Shown here in pieces: positions 34,559 to 43,387 of a stretch of 57,410 bases of DNA. Position 1 is the stretch's first letter. Every line of letters starts with the position of its first letter. Both the position numbers and the translations under genes were made by a program. Source of the DNA: a virus; IMG/VR virus record IMGVR_UViG_3300037088_000263, positions 1 through 57,410 of that record; one strand, written 5' to 3'. Under the pieces are notes generated by a model. The model did no database searches. It saw nothing but the letters and a program-made list of their open reading frames with translations, and was not told the origin of the DNA.

Positions 34559-35261
34559 ATAAAATGTCCTTTTTCCTCTTTAGGTAGATTGTAGCGCCGC
34601 CATACAAATAATCGGAGACCTTCTCGCATAGTAGGTTCCCGCTGTATTCAAGCGCAAAACATCCATGAGCCTTGCTGATGCTTCCCCTGTCTCCAATGAA
34701 ATCCTTGACGCTATCCAGGAATGCCCTAGTCCCCAGGAACGTCATGCGCTTTTGAGGTTTCCTGTTAACGTACCTTTTGATGGTGGCCGACCCATCCCCG
34801 TCAAAATATCCACGGATGAAGTGGCTAATGGCTACAGATGGGAGAACAGGGAATGTGAGAACTTTGCTTTTTCGAGCAACGCATCCCAAGTTCTCTAGGC
34901 GTTCGGTGATGTGGGATGCTGGAAGTTGAATCTGAAAAGAAAGAAACGGCCCAATCTTGGGGCTAATTGATGCGTTAGTTTTGATGTCTCTTTTGAACCG
35001 TTCCAAATGGGGACGGTCTTTTTCTGCCATGCTCAAATTGAAATATAAGCCACGCCCATGTTCATAAATGCACCCATCGGCAAAAATGAAACCCAACCAG
35101 TATGCGGGATTCTGCCTAGTTAAATCGTCAAAAAACGAGACATTACAAGACACTACCTTTTGAGGAGAAAACTTCCCCTTCAACCACCGCTGTAGTGTGC
35201 ATGGGTGAACTCCGCGTTGCTTTGCTAGTTTAGTCAGTACTTCCGCGGATGGCATCGTCAA
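34545..35261 (-). CDS. Free-standing LAGLIDADG homing endonuclease, 238 aa
   Basis: Two LAGLIDADG-type motifs are visible: YWLGFIFADG (residues ~54-63) and FIRGYFDGDGS (~150). The N-terminus has an HTH-like segment (LTKLAKQRGVHPCTLQRWLK). The last residue of each motif is acidic-glycine as needed for metal-ion catalysis. The gene sits between terminase large subunit and FmdB genes with 4-nt and 14-nt overlaps. It is not inside a host ORF, so it is not an intein here. Base composition is visibly lower in GC than neighbours, consistent with recent gain. Confidence 0.85.
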   Translation of the reverse strand: MTMPSAEVLTKLAKQRGVHPCTLQRWLKGKFSPQKVVSCNVSFFDDLTRQNPAYWLGFIFADGCIYEHGRGLYFNLSMAEKDRPHLERFKRDIKTNASISPKIGPFLSFQIQLPASHITERLENLGCVARKSKVLTFPVLPSVAISHFIRGYFDGDGSATIKRYVNRKPQKRMTFLGTRAFLDSVKDFIGDRGSISKAHGCFALEYSGNLLCEKVSDYLYGGATIYLKRKKDILYAVV

Positions 35262-37477
35262 AGCTCCAATCCATCTTCCTCCATTCCAGCGCCAGGGTGC
35301 AACGGTCCCTGGAAATACTCCCCCAACTTCGGCGTCCCGAGTTCCTGCATCTGCCGCACGGTGGGTCGAATCACCATCGGTTCGTCGCCGGCCAGCATCT
35401 CCCGGTACGCCACCGGCCCGCCCTCGGCGCGGCGCTGCCGCAGGTATGATGTCGAGGCCACCTTCCCGGCAAATTCCAAAATGTGCAGCGAAAGGTAGAT
35501 GATTCCCAACGCCATGAATCGGTCGTCATGCTGGCCCTGTTCGGCGCGCGCCATCTGAACGCCTTCGTCGCGGTGCAACGCCGACATCTCGCGCACAAAT
35601 TCAGGCGAGTTGATTTCCATGTCGCCGTCGCGGAGGGCCTTGATTAGGTAGTCCATCAACATCGGGCGTGACCACCTGTTTGTCACGAACCCGATGCGCG
35701 AAGCGTCCTTGTTCGAAATCTTCTTCCGGTCGTACCTGATCCACTGGTGGAAGTTATTCCACCCCAACTTGCGAAGTTCAAGCTGCGTGACCTCGCCGTT
35801 CAGTCCCGTCTCAATCGCAATCTTCGGTTGCCGGTTGCTCCCGTTCTGGTAGAACAGGCCGATGCAGTGGAGGATGGGTGCCAGGTCGTTCGCGTTGATG
35901 TACTCGCTGGCGTACTCTGCCGCCTGCTGATCGGAGTGTGTAAGCGTTCCCTTGCACAGCACCTCGACTACCGAACGGTCCTGCCCGATGCCGTCCCCGG
36001 TGTCCACCCCGAAGCCGTAATCTTCGCCTTGTTCCGGCCAGCGGAAGACCAGCAACTTCGCGCCCCAGTTCGACGTGGCCCACCCTTCCCACCGCAGCGG
36101 GACCATCTGGTACGGGCCGATATCGAGGATGGGTTTGTTCTTGTCGCGGTCGTGTTCTTCGGCCTGAAGGCGCGGCGGAATCATGCTGACCGGACCACGA
36201 AATCCGAAGACCCCCTTGGGTTCCTCGCACGATTGCGTGTAGTCGCTGATCGTCTCCACGTCAAACACGCTCTCGCCGGAAGCGCAGAATGACTCAATGT
36301 CGCTGGCGGCAAACTCGCGCTGGAACCGAGCGAGGATTTTCTTGTTCCGGTACTCTTCGCGGGTTACCTGCCAGAACCACATTTGCTCTTTCGGCATCGC
36401 CCAGTTTTCGGGAAAGTACCGGCACAGTAGTTCGTTGGTTCTGACAAACTTTCGGGCGCTCTCCGCGTGGGCAACCGTGATGCCTTCCGGGTGCCAGTCG
36501 GTCAACTTCTCGCGGGCTTCCTCGCGGAGTTGTCGCGTGTCTACCTGACTGTTCAGCCGCAGAGATCGCTTGAGCCACGTGTCGGTCGGGTAGAAGTCGG
36601 ATGCCACGAACCACGGAAGGAACCCCGGCCTGAACTTTGCCTGCCCCTTCCAGTAGTATTTCTTGCAGTGGTTCCACGTGTCATAAAGCCAGCCGAACGG
36701 ACCTTCTCCCGTGCTCTCCAGAATTACAATCTTGCGGGCGCTCTCGTGGACGGCAGGGACCAATCCCGCGTCAATCAGGTCGGCGGCGTTTAAGTACGTG
36801 GCAACTTCGCTGAGGTGTACGACTGACGGCGTGTTGCCGCGCCCGATATCGTACTTCTGGCTTCCGTGCTGGAGAACCAGTTTGGAATTGATGCCGCCGA
36901 ACTCCATGCGGGTGCCGGCGCGGTCGGCGGTCATGGCGGGGACCAGCCAGAACGGAAGCGACTGATACAGCCGCTTGTACTTGTCCACCATGTCCCGAGA
37001 TCGTTCCTTGTCGGACGACCCGGTGAGAGCAATCACGTTGTCGAAAAACAGGGTGCGGTGTCCGACAACCACCTGACTGTCAGTTGTAATCCCGCACTGC
37101 CTTCCCTTGAGCCACATTTGCATGATGGCCCACCCGAGGTCTTCCTGTTCAGCACGGGCGTCGTTCACAATCAGTTGAGCGATGTTCGGGTTGTAGTGGA
37201 TCTCTTCTTCATCGGCGTTTAGAATCTTGGCGTACCGGCTGGCGAAGTACAGGTAGTCGATTTTGCAGATAGCCCGCTCATTTCGAATCCACTGGACTTC
37301 ATCTTCGCTGTACAGCAGAGGGACGTTCGGACCCACTGTGTCGATGTGACGGAACTGCTTGTCGGCGAAGTGTTCGACGGCTTCGTCGCAGGCATCGACA
37401 GCGTGCCATATCGGTTCGTGACCGAGAGCCTTTTCCACCGCAGGAATCGCCAACTCGATACTGCGCTTGGAGTACAT
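35258..37477 (-). CDS. terL: Terminase large subunit, 739 aa
   Basis: The ATPase motif is LKGRQCGITT (Walker A variant near residue ~120). Walker B-like hydrophobic-acidic segments follow. The C-terminal nuclease has VDTGDGIGQDRSVVEV and a late HDDRFMALGI motif providing the acidic residues. The order and spacing match phage large terminases, which cut concatemers and drive DNA into the portal. It is long (739 aa, usual 450-600). It starts 1 nt after the small-subunit stop. Confidence 0.9.
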   Translation of the reverse strand: MYSKRSIELAIPAVEKALGHEPIWHAVDACDEAVEHFADKQFRHIDTVGPNVPLLYSEDEVQWIRNERAICKIDYLYFASRYAKILNADEEEIHYNPNIAQLIVNDARAEQEDLGWAIMQMWLKGRQCGITTDSQVVVGHRTLFFDNVIALTGSSDKERSRDMVDKYKRLYQSLPFWLVPAMTADRAGTRMEFGGINSKLVLQHGSQKYDIGRGNTPSVVHLSEVATYLNAADLIDAGLVPAVHESARKIVILESTGEGPFGWLYDTWNHCKKYYWKGQAKFRPGFLPWFVASDFYPTDTWLKRSLRLNSQVDTRQLREEAREKLTDWHPEGITVAHAESARKFVRTNELLCRYFPENWAMPKEQMWFWQVTREEYRNKKILARFQREFAASDIESFCASGESVFDVETISDYTQSCEEPKGVFGFRGPVSMIPPRLQAEEHDRDKNKPILDIGPYQMVPLRWEGWATSNWGAKLLVFRWPEQGEDYGFGVDTGDGIGQDRSVVEVLCKGTLTHSDQQAAEYASEYINANDLAPILHCIGLFYQNGSNRQPKIAIETGLNGEVTQLELRKLGWNNFHQWIRYDRKKISNKDASRIGFVTNRWSRPMLMDYLIKALRDGDMEINSPEFVREMSALHRDEGVQMARAEQGQHDDRFMALGIIYLSLHILEFAGKVASTSYLRQRRAEGGPVAYREMLAGDEPMVIRPTVRQMQELGTPKLGEYFQGPLHPGAGMEEDGLEL

Positions 37478-37478
37478 G

Positions 37479-38120
37479 CTATGCCGATTTCTCCGCGATG
37501 GCGGGCAGTGTTCGCATGGCGGTGGACAGTTCCTTGATGCCAGCTTCGAATGCCGGGAGTTCGACCCCTCCGGGGTTGACTCCCTGCATGTCTGCCTTGG
37601 CTTGCGCGATGGCGGTGTTCGTGACGGGCACGTTGACGGTGAAGCCGCCCCCGGTCTTGTCGGTCTGCCGCGTGACTTCCATGAACAGGCGGCGGTCTGC
37701 GATGCCGTCCGGTTTCGACGCCTGGTTAGCCATCGCTATCGCCACCCGGCCAGCCTGCCGTGCCGCGACCGTGGCGATGACAGTGCGCGTGATGTCGAAG
37801 CTGTAGCGGTGGAGGACGCGAGAAATGGCCCCGAAGCAGTCCGAGCGGTTTGTGCCCGATAGTTCGCAAATGCGTTCGAAGGAAGTAGCGGAAGCGCGGC
37901 GGGACTGAATCTCGAAGGTCTCGACGAACTTGCGCATGTCTTCCTCGCCCTTTAGGAGTTCGACGACGCGCCTGCGGGTGTCGGTCGGCTTCTCGCTGGG
38001 CTCCTGAATGAGTCCAACCATACTATCAAGGGAACCATCATACCGTGGCGCTATGTGGTCACCGAGCATCCCGAGCACCTTGGAATCCTTGCCGATCACA
38101 TTGGGGTCTTTCTTTGCCAT
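37479..38120 (-). CDS. Terminase small subunit (predicted), 213 aa
   Basis: Directly upstream of the large subunit with a 1-nt gap. The centre (RRRVVELLKGEEDMRKFVET) is helical and basic, the C-terminus helical. Small terminases are divergent, so the call rests mainly on position, size and charge. It would recognise the packaging site. Confidence 0.6.
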   Translation of the reverse strand: MAKKDPNVIGKDSKVLGMLGDHIAPRYDGSLDSMVGLIQEPSEKPTDTRRRVVELLKGEEDMRKFVETFEIQSRRASATSFERICELSGTNRSDCFGAISRVLHRYSFDITRTVIATVAARQAGRVAIAMANQASKPDGIADRRLFMEVTRQTDKTGGGFTVNVPVTNTAIAQAKADMQGVNPGGVELPAFEAGIKELSTAMRTLPAIAEKSA

Positions 38121-38160
38121 GCCTTACTCTTCTCCTGCCTGTTGAATTTTGCAGGCATGT

Positions 38161-38289
38161 TACGAATAAAATACGTTGCCTACGGCGTGGGCAGTTTCGC
38201 CGCCTCCCCCGCTTGGTGGAGGCGTTATCTGTGCGTGGACAGCCGAGGCAAATGCTAAACACAGAGCAATGGACACCAAAATCTTCATT
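38161..38289 (-). CDS. Secreted 42-aa protein, truncated copy of a fibre N-terminus
   Basis: The ribosome site AAGGGAAGGA lies 4 nt before the ATG at 38289. The product is a signal peptide (MKILVSIALCLAFASAVHA) followed by QITPPPSGGGG and 11 further residues. The same QITPPPSGGGG follows the signal peptide of the 334-aa fibre at 26254-27258. At DNA level 38204-38235 matches 27182-27213 at 30 of 32 bases. It is either a decayed fibre gene or a small secreted protein. Confidence 0.5.
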
Positions 38290-38620
38290 TGAATCCTTCC
38301 CTTTTTAGAATACGTAAAACGGACCCCGGATTCCAGCGACCACGGCGGGCGGGGAACTTGGCGAGGTCGAGTTCCGCCACGATGTCGCGGATAGTTCGCT
38401 TCTCGCGGCGCATTCGGAGAATCAGGTCGAGTCCCATGCGTTCGTTCGGCAGGCTCCCGTAAGGCTTGCTGCCTTCGACCCGGTTGTTGCGGCGATTCTC
38501 CTTGTAAGTCTTGATGGCGATGCGTTTCTTCTCCGCATCGTAGTCTACGATGGCGGTCAGCACCGCACCACGCACGGAATCAAGAACTCGGTCGAGGAAG
38601 ACTTGTTGTGGTTCAACCAT
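38285..38620 (-). CDS. Recombinase C-terminal-like DNA-binding protein, 111 aa
   Basis: The C-terminal ~60 residues (GSLPNERMGLDLILRMRREK then TIRDIVAELD and RRGRWNPGSVLRILKREG) resemble the DNA-binding end of serine recombinases. The phage's own resolvase at 54232 has the same layout (EELEVMERVRALRAEGLTWA ... EWYPGTLCRLF). The catalytic N-terminal domain is missing. It sits two genes before the small terminase, so it could be a DNA-binding packaging partner, a regulator or a relic. Confidence 0.55.
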   Translation of the reverse strand: MVEPQQVFLDRVLDSVRGAVLTAIVDYDAEKKRIAIKTYKENRRNNRVEGSKPYGSLPNERMGLDLILRMRREKRTIRDIVAELDLAKFPARRGRWNPGSVLRILKREGFK

Positions 38621-38692
38621 TTATTTGTAGGGCGGGCGGCTCATGGACGCCAATCCCTGGACCGCCCTCCCGCCTTAGCCCAAGCGGGAAAC

Positions 38693-41600
38693 TCAATTCC
38701 ACTCGTCCCATACGTCAACTGCCAATCCAGATCCAGGAACACAATAATAGTACCAAGACGGAGGAACGATAAAACTACCAGACAATGTAAGCCCCAACGT
38801 TGCCCCAACGCTTCCGGAACCTGCCCATGCGTTATATGTTGACCCAGGAGAAGTTGGTCCCATTGAGCACCCAATCCCTCCTAGCCATGACCCCGCATAT
38901 CGTATGCTCATGCTCACAAATCGTGGGTTAGAGTTATTATTCTGATAGGTAACACCCAGCGCTCGTGTGGGCTGTGAAAATGATGAAGGTCCACATGCCG
39001 GACACCCTCCTGTCCCCACGGTCAGTTTGGCGAGATATGACCCGGAGGGGCTGTTATCCTGAATCCCATATCCGCTTGGCGTGTAGACGGCGAGCGTAGC
39101 CAGTGACCCATTCCGGTTAGCATCGATTACCGACGTACCCGCGACCTTATATCCCCCGATCAGATTGGCCGACCCAGCACCAGAAATGTTGCCGTTGCCA
39201 TCCACTTGGAAGTTGTAAGGGCTCGCCGTCTGGAACGCGATGGCCGAGCCCACCGCGCTGGACTGGACGACGCCCGTTGATGTCACCGTACCAAAAGTAG
39301 CTGCTCCCGAAGAATTGATCGTCCCTGCTACATCCAATGTGTACGAAGGGCTCGCCGTCCCGATGCCGACGTTGCCGTTGGAACTAAGGCTCATTACTGT
39401 AACCTCGGTGGTTGGTCCCGCACTGTTAGCGAGCTTAATATCAAGACGTGTGTTGGCATCGCTAGTGCCGATGTTATACCTTCCAAGAGCAAAAGCAGCA
39501 GCCGTCGCCTGCGATACATTCGCCGTGCCAGGTCTCGTAAGAATCAGTTCCGTTTCACTGGTGTAATCTTGCGTGATGGCAGACCCAGCAATTTCCACTT
39601 TGGCGTGAGGAATAGTCGTGCCGATGCCGACGTTACCGCCGTTGTAATAAACCGACGTGCCGCTTGTAAGCCACGGGGAAATGTTCTGCCACGTGGTCCC
39701 GTTATAGACTTTGGCTGTCCCTGATCCAGTATCGAAGTATTGTCCACCAGCGTGTATGGCATCGCCTGTGGTGAGTGCCGGGACTCCACTGCTATTTCCA
39801 GTCTGAATATAATTCTTCGCAGTGAAGGACAATGCTGCCATGCCTCCTACTAGGGTTCCGCCGAAATTGACGGGCTGAAAACAGTTATACTGTGCGCAAG
39901 CAATCGACACGAAACCCGCATCCGATTGAACAAACCCAGTGGAGACGGCAAGGCCAGCGTTCGCCGAACTCAGCGCATTAACGGTCAACAGTTGCGTCGA
40001 GTTGTTCCAAGTGAAGTTGGAAGACCCCCCGAATGCGCCGGAGTTATTGAACTGGACTTGCGTGTTGGACCCACCAGGAGTTCCCCCGCCCCCGCCGAGC
40101 GCGGCATAGGCACCGCCGTTTTGTGAAACCAGCAACGTGTGCGTCGAGCTGCTCGCGTAGATGCGCGCCTGCCCCGCTGCCGAAAGTGCTGGCGCGGCCT
40201 CTTCGGCCAAGAACAGCGAGTCTCCAGCGTAGATCCACTTGCCTTCGACTCCACCATTCGGAGCCTGAACCGCGTTTACCAAACTGCTGGGGGTCTCGAA
40301 CCCTGAGTCGGACTGCACGTACCCGTTGGTCACGTTGATGCCCGCGATGGCAGACGGCGTGGTGACGTTCAAAAGCGTGGAAGCAGCCGTCCAAGTCAAC
40401 GCGCTGGACCCTCCGAAAGACCCTGCGCTGTTGAACTGGATATTGGTACTCGCGCCACCTGGGGATGTCGCGCCACCTGTCGCCAGCGCAACGTACGCCG
40501 ACCCATTCCAGATTTGCGGGTTTCCTGCCACTGTGTCCCAGTACAGCAGTCCGGGGTGCTGTGCATCCGATGTCGTCAGGGATGGAGCCCCCGCATGACT
40601 TCCGATCTGGATATAGTTGGCCGCCGTGAAGGACAGAGCCGCAGCACCCCCTGTTGGTGCCTGCACGCAGTTGTATTGTACACAGGTTCCAGGAGTGGCG
40701 ATGAATCCCTGGTCGGCCTGCACGAAGCCGCTCCCTACAGCAATGCCTGCGACCGAAGAACTGAGCGCCTGTACCGTCAGAAGGTGAGTCCCAGAGTTGT
40801 AGTAGAAATATGTGTCGCCGCCGAGGGTGCCGGAGTTATTGAACTGCACAGAAGTGTTGACTCCGCCTGGGGTGCCGCCACCACCAAACGCAGAGTAGGC
40901 ACCGCCGTTCTGGCTGATGAGCAAATGATGTGTGCTGCTGTCCGCATAGACCCGCGCTTGCCCTGCCGCCGACAGCGCGGGGGCAGTCTCTTCCGCCAAA
41001 AACAACGAGTCCGTACCGATCAGCCATTTCGCGGTTACGCCCCCATTTGGCGTCTGAATTGAATTGGTGTTGGTCCCGGTGGAGAGAAACCCCACCGTGG
41101 CTAGCGCGTACCCGGTAATCGTCAACTGTCCCGGCCCGTCGCTCCACGTCAGTTTGGCCGAACCGGCAAACGAACCGGAATCGTTGTACTGAATCTGCGT
41201 GTTCCCGCCTCCGGGAGTCCCTCCACCGCCGCCACCCGCGAAATCAACCGTGTTCCACGACCGCGACGTGTTGTTGAAGTACCAGAACTTCGAGCCCCCC
41301 TGGTACGCGAAGCCCCCGTAACAATTTGCAATCGACTCGATCTGGACACATGAGGCAGACGGCGTATTCAGCCCCGTGGATGTCGCGTGCGCTTGAAGGT
41401 AGATGCCTTGGTCCAGCGTCTCCCCCAGCCGGATGTAGGACCCGCCGAGCAACGACTGGATGCTGTTGTACCCGCTGTTGTCGGTCGCAAACCCGCCACG
41501 AGCAAAGATGTAGGTGCTGGAGTTCAGCCCCCAAAAATTATCCACGTACCCAGGCAACGGCTGACCGCAACTCCCGTTCAAAGGCATCGAAGGCGATGTC

Positions 41601-42472
41601 CCTACCCACAACACGGTGTCGTGTGGACCGAACGTCCCTCCCGTCACAGGCAAGGGCTGCTGGACCGGGTTTCCCCATTGGTCGAAACACGGAGACCCGT
41701 TGTACGGGTTGTAGTCGATAGGTGAGATCACAAGATACCCCCCATTAGGAGGCGAGACAGATCCGGGAGACTGCACAACCGAGTAGCCGCTAAATACTAG
41801 GCCAGAACTCGACATATCCTCCGTCAACGTGTTGTACTTCCCGCCACCGAACTTCACCTGCTGGGAGAACAGCCCGTCTCCAAGTACCGTCGTCCTTCCA
41901 TTCACAAACAAGCCGAGATTGGTTATCCCGGTTGACAGGTATAGCCCCGTCGTATTCGACCACATGAAATTCGATGAACCGCCGAACACGCCCGATGTCC
42001 CCACCTGTACCGACCCATCCGGCCCACTGGGAAGGCACGATGCAAAAGAAATGGCTCCAGGGGTGCCGGAATACCAGCACCCCGTACCGCTCGTAGACGG
42101 CAGCGTCCACCCGAACCCAAACACGTCGATGTCGCCGAACGTGACCGCCGAAGGCATAGCAGGCGTGCCGCCCGACAACTGCACGTCAACATGCCCATTC
42201 GGAGTGTACAGAAAATAGTGCCCGGTGGAATCGGCAGTCGTCGGATTTGAGATTGGGGTGGACCCGGCAGCGTCGGAGAACAGACTCGCCCGCGTCCCGC
42301 CGCTCCCCGTCACGTACACGTTCACCACGCAGAACGGATACGATCCTTGAACCTTCGTGGTCGAGGTCTGCCCTGAAGTTACGACGGGACGGTTGCCGAT
42401 CTGGCACCATCCCTGGACTCGATCCATGCAATGCGCCGAGCACGCCAGCGCCAACAACAGCAACGTCTTCAT
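38693..42472 (-). CDS. Signal-peptide modular tail-fibre protein, 1259 aa
   Basis: The signal peptide is MKTLLLLALACSAHC. Then come repeated modules of ~120-170 aa that each open with TPGGGNTQIQYNDSG, TPGGVNTSVQFNNSG, SPGGASTNIQFNSAG and TPGGSNTQVQFNNSG. GSxFVQxDxGF and LFLAEExAPALSAAGQAR blocks recur between them. Toward the end NVGIGTTIP and NVGIGTASP mark two further fibre-type repeats. The composition suggests a long trimeric beta fibre. It is the second gene of the late operon. The signal peptide is unusual for a phage fibre. Confidence 0.7.
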   Translation of the reverse strand: MKTLLLLALACSAHCMDRVQGWCQIGNRPVVTSGQTSTTKVQGSYPFCVVNVYVTGSGGTRASLFSDAAGSTPISNPTTADSTGHYFLYTPNGHVDVQLSGGTPAMPSAVTFGDIDVFGFGWTLPSTSGTGCWYSGTPGAISFASCLPSGPDGSVQVGTSGVFGGSSNFMWSNTTGLYLSTGITNLGLFVNGRTTVLGDGLFSQQVKFGGGKYNTLTEDMSSSGLVFSGYSVVQSPGSVSPPNGGYLVISPIDYNPYNGSPCFDQWGNPVQQPLPVTGGTFGPHDTVLWVGTSPSMPLNGSCGQPLPGYVDNFWGLNSSTYIFARGGFATDNSGYNSIQSLLGGSYIRLGETLDQGIYLQAHATSTGLNTPSASCVQIESIANCYGGFAYQGGSKFWYFNNTSRSWNTVDFAGGGGGGTPGGGNTQIQYNDSGSFAGSAKLTWSDGPGQLTITGYALATVGFLSTGTNTNSIQTPNGGVTAKWLIGTDSLFLAEETAPALSAAGQARVYADSSTHHLLISQNGGAYSAFGGGGTPGGVNTSVQFNNSGTLGGDTYFYYNSGTHLLTVQALSSSVAGIAVGSGFVQADQGFIATPGTCVQYNCVQAPTGGAAALSFTAANYIQIGSHAGAPSLTTSDAQHPGLLYWDTVAGNPQIWNGSAYVALATGGATSPGGASTNIQFNSAGSFGGSSALTWTAASTLLNVTTPSAIAGINVTNGYVQSDSGFETPSSLVNAVQAPNGGVEGKWIYAGDSLFLAEEAAPALSAAGQARIYASSSTHTLLVSQNGGAYAALGGGGGTPGGSNTQVQFNNSGAFGGSSNFTWNNSTQLLTVNALSSANAGLAVSTGFVQSDAGFVSIACAQYNCFQPVNFGGTLVGGMAALSFTAKNYIQTGNSSGVPALTTGDAIHAGGQYFDTGSGTAKVYNGTTWQNISPWLTSGTSVYYNGGNVGIGTTIPHAKVEIAGSAITQDYTSETELILTRPGTANVSQATAAAFALGRYNIGTSDANTRLDIKLANSAGPTTEVTVMSLSSNGNVGIGTASPSYTLDVAGTINSSGAATFGTVTSTGVVQSSAVGSAIAFQTASPYNFQVDGNGNISGAGSANLIGGYKVAGTSVIDANRNGSLATLAVYTPSGYGIQDNSPSGSYLAKLTVGTGGCPACGPSSFSQPTRALGVTYQNNNSNPRFVSMSIRYAGSWLGGIGCSMGPTSPGSTYNAWAGSGSVGATLGLTLSGSFIVPPSWYYYCVPGSGLAVDVWDEWN

Positions 42473-42784
42473 CTACTTCTCCTTTGTCGGAGCCGCCACA
42501 CACTGTACCGTCTCCGCATTGAACTGCGCCCCGCCGTCCGCACAGGTCTTCGCCAACGCCTGCGAGGCCGACTCGTACTTCGCCGCGACCGGCTCTTTCT
42601 TGAACGCTTCCTCGTACCGACGCTGTAGCGTCAGCCAGTCCCGCTGCACCAGCAGGAATTCCGCCCGGTCCTTGTCGGCAACGGTCGGAAGAGTCTTCGC
42701 GGCGTGAACATTCGGCGCAACCTTGGCGTCTTGGGCGAACCCGAGGCCCGTCATCAGAATAGCAATCGTCAGGAACAGTTTCAT
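42473..42784 (-). CDS. Small secreted protein, 103 aa
   Basis: Start at 42784 (MKLFLTIAILMTGLGFAQ) preferred over a longer frame to 42823 because it gives a clear signal peptide with cleavage after GFAQ. The mature part is helical and charged (LLVQRDWLTLQRRYEEAFKK) with two Cys near the end. It is the first gene of the late operon and ends 0 nt before the fibre gene. Periplasmic or virion role unknown. Confidence 0.6.
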   Translation of the reverse strand: MKLFLTIAILMTGLGFAQDAKVAPNVHAAKTLPTVADKDRAEFLLVQRDWLTLQRRYEEAFKKEPVAAKYESASQALAKTCADGGAQFNAETVQCVAAPTKEK

Positions 42785-42828
42785 GCCCTTCACGTTACAC
42801 CCAAGCAAGAAAGGATGCAACAAACTCG

Positions 42829-42849
42829 CATCGGGGATCTACCTGATTG
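42829..42849. repeat. Intergenic palindrome-like repeat, copy 2
   Basis: The sequence CATCGGGGATCTACCTGATT matches copy 1 (1152-1171) at most positions. It lies in the 174-bp gap between the divergent late operon and the early genes. Immediately after it CCTGA-TTG-TCAGG then ATTTTTT could form a small terminator on the + strand. Confidence 0.45.
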
Positions 42850-42931
42850 TCAGGATTTTTTGAAAGCGCGACACTGGTTCTGCGGCGGGACAACCGTCAG
42901 GACCGGGCCATCGCGTCAGCTTAGGCTCTCT

Positions 42932-42950
42932 GGAACCCGCCGCGAAAGGA
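42932..42950 (+). promoter_or_regulatory. 19-bp repeat carrying a ribosome site, copy 1
   Basis: GGAACCCGCCGCGAAAGGA is repeated exactly at 43165-43183. Each copy ends in the Shine-Dalgarno of a small gene (42959 and 43188). Shared translation control or a duplicated leader is likely. Confidence 0.55.
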
Positions 42951-42958
42951 GATTCAAA

Positions 42959-43165
42959 GTGAGAAAGCCGAAGAGCACCAGAAATAACGGACATGCTCCG
43001 TGTAGACCGGGTGTGTCCCACCGCGTCTATTGCCCAGTTTGCCCGCCATCAATTGCAGGCAACCCCCAAACCGTGCCGCACATTTCAGTGGGCGCGAAAC
43101 TCCCCCGCGTGGCCACCTTCTCATGTGGTCATTCAGTGCAGGTAACCGGATCGGCTTATCGGTAG
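42959..43165 (+). CDS. Zinc-ribbon-like protein, 68 aa
   Basis: GTG at 42959, 8 nt after AAAGGAG. The product has a basic start (RKPKSTRNNGHAPCRPG), then YCPVCPPS and a later SCGH, giving a CxxC plus CxH metal site. It is the first + strand gene after the divergent promoter gap. Function unknown. Confidence 0.55.
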   Translation: MRKPKSTRNNGHAPCRPGVSHRVYCPVCPPSIAGNPQTVPHISVGAKLPRVATFSCGHSVQVTGSAYR

Positions 43166-43183
43166 GAACCCGCCGCGAAAGGA
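43165..43183 (+). promoter_or_regulatory. 19-bp repeat carrying a ribosome site, copy 2
   Basis: Exact copy of 42932-42950. It starts within the stop codon of the 68-aa gene and supplies the Shine-Dalgarno of the 40-aa gene. Confidence 0.55.
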
Positions 43184-43187
43184 ACGC

Positions 43188-43310
43188 ATGGACACCACGC
43201 AAGCACTGGATGAATTGGAAGGGCACCTCAAAATCATCATGGAAGCTCTGCAAGGAGCCAAGGACGATATGCCCACTCTATTTGACATGGAACCCACGGA
43301 GGCAGAATGA
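43188..43310 (+). CDS. Small acidic helical protein, 40 aa
   Basis: ATG at 43188 after AAAGGA. The product (MDTTQALDELEGHLKIIMEA then LQGAKDDMPTLFDMEPTEAE) is acidic and helical. No family recognised. A short frame begins at its stop (43307) but ends after ten codons. Confidence 0.5.
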   Translation: MDTTQALDELEGHLKIIMEALQGAKDDMPTLFDMEPTEAE

Positions 43311-43387
43311 GCAGCCCATATTCAAAACGCCAACTTTGAAGGATGTTCAAGCATACTACAGAAAATTCGCACGCAAAGGTGATCTCT

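Noticed and set aside
34545-37477. Intein in the large terminase
   Set aside because: The endonuclease has its own start and lies after the terminase stop; no splice-junction residues flank it.
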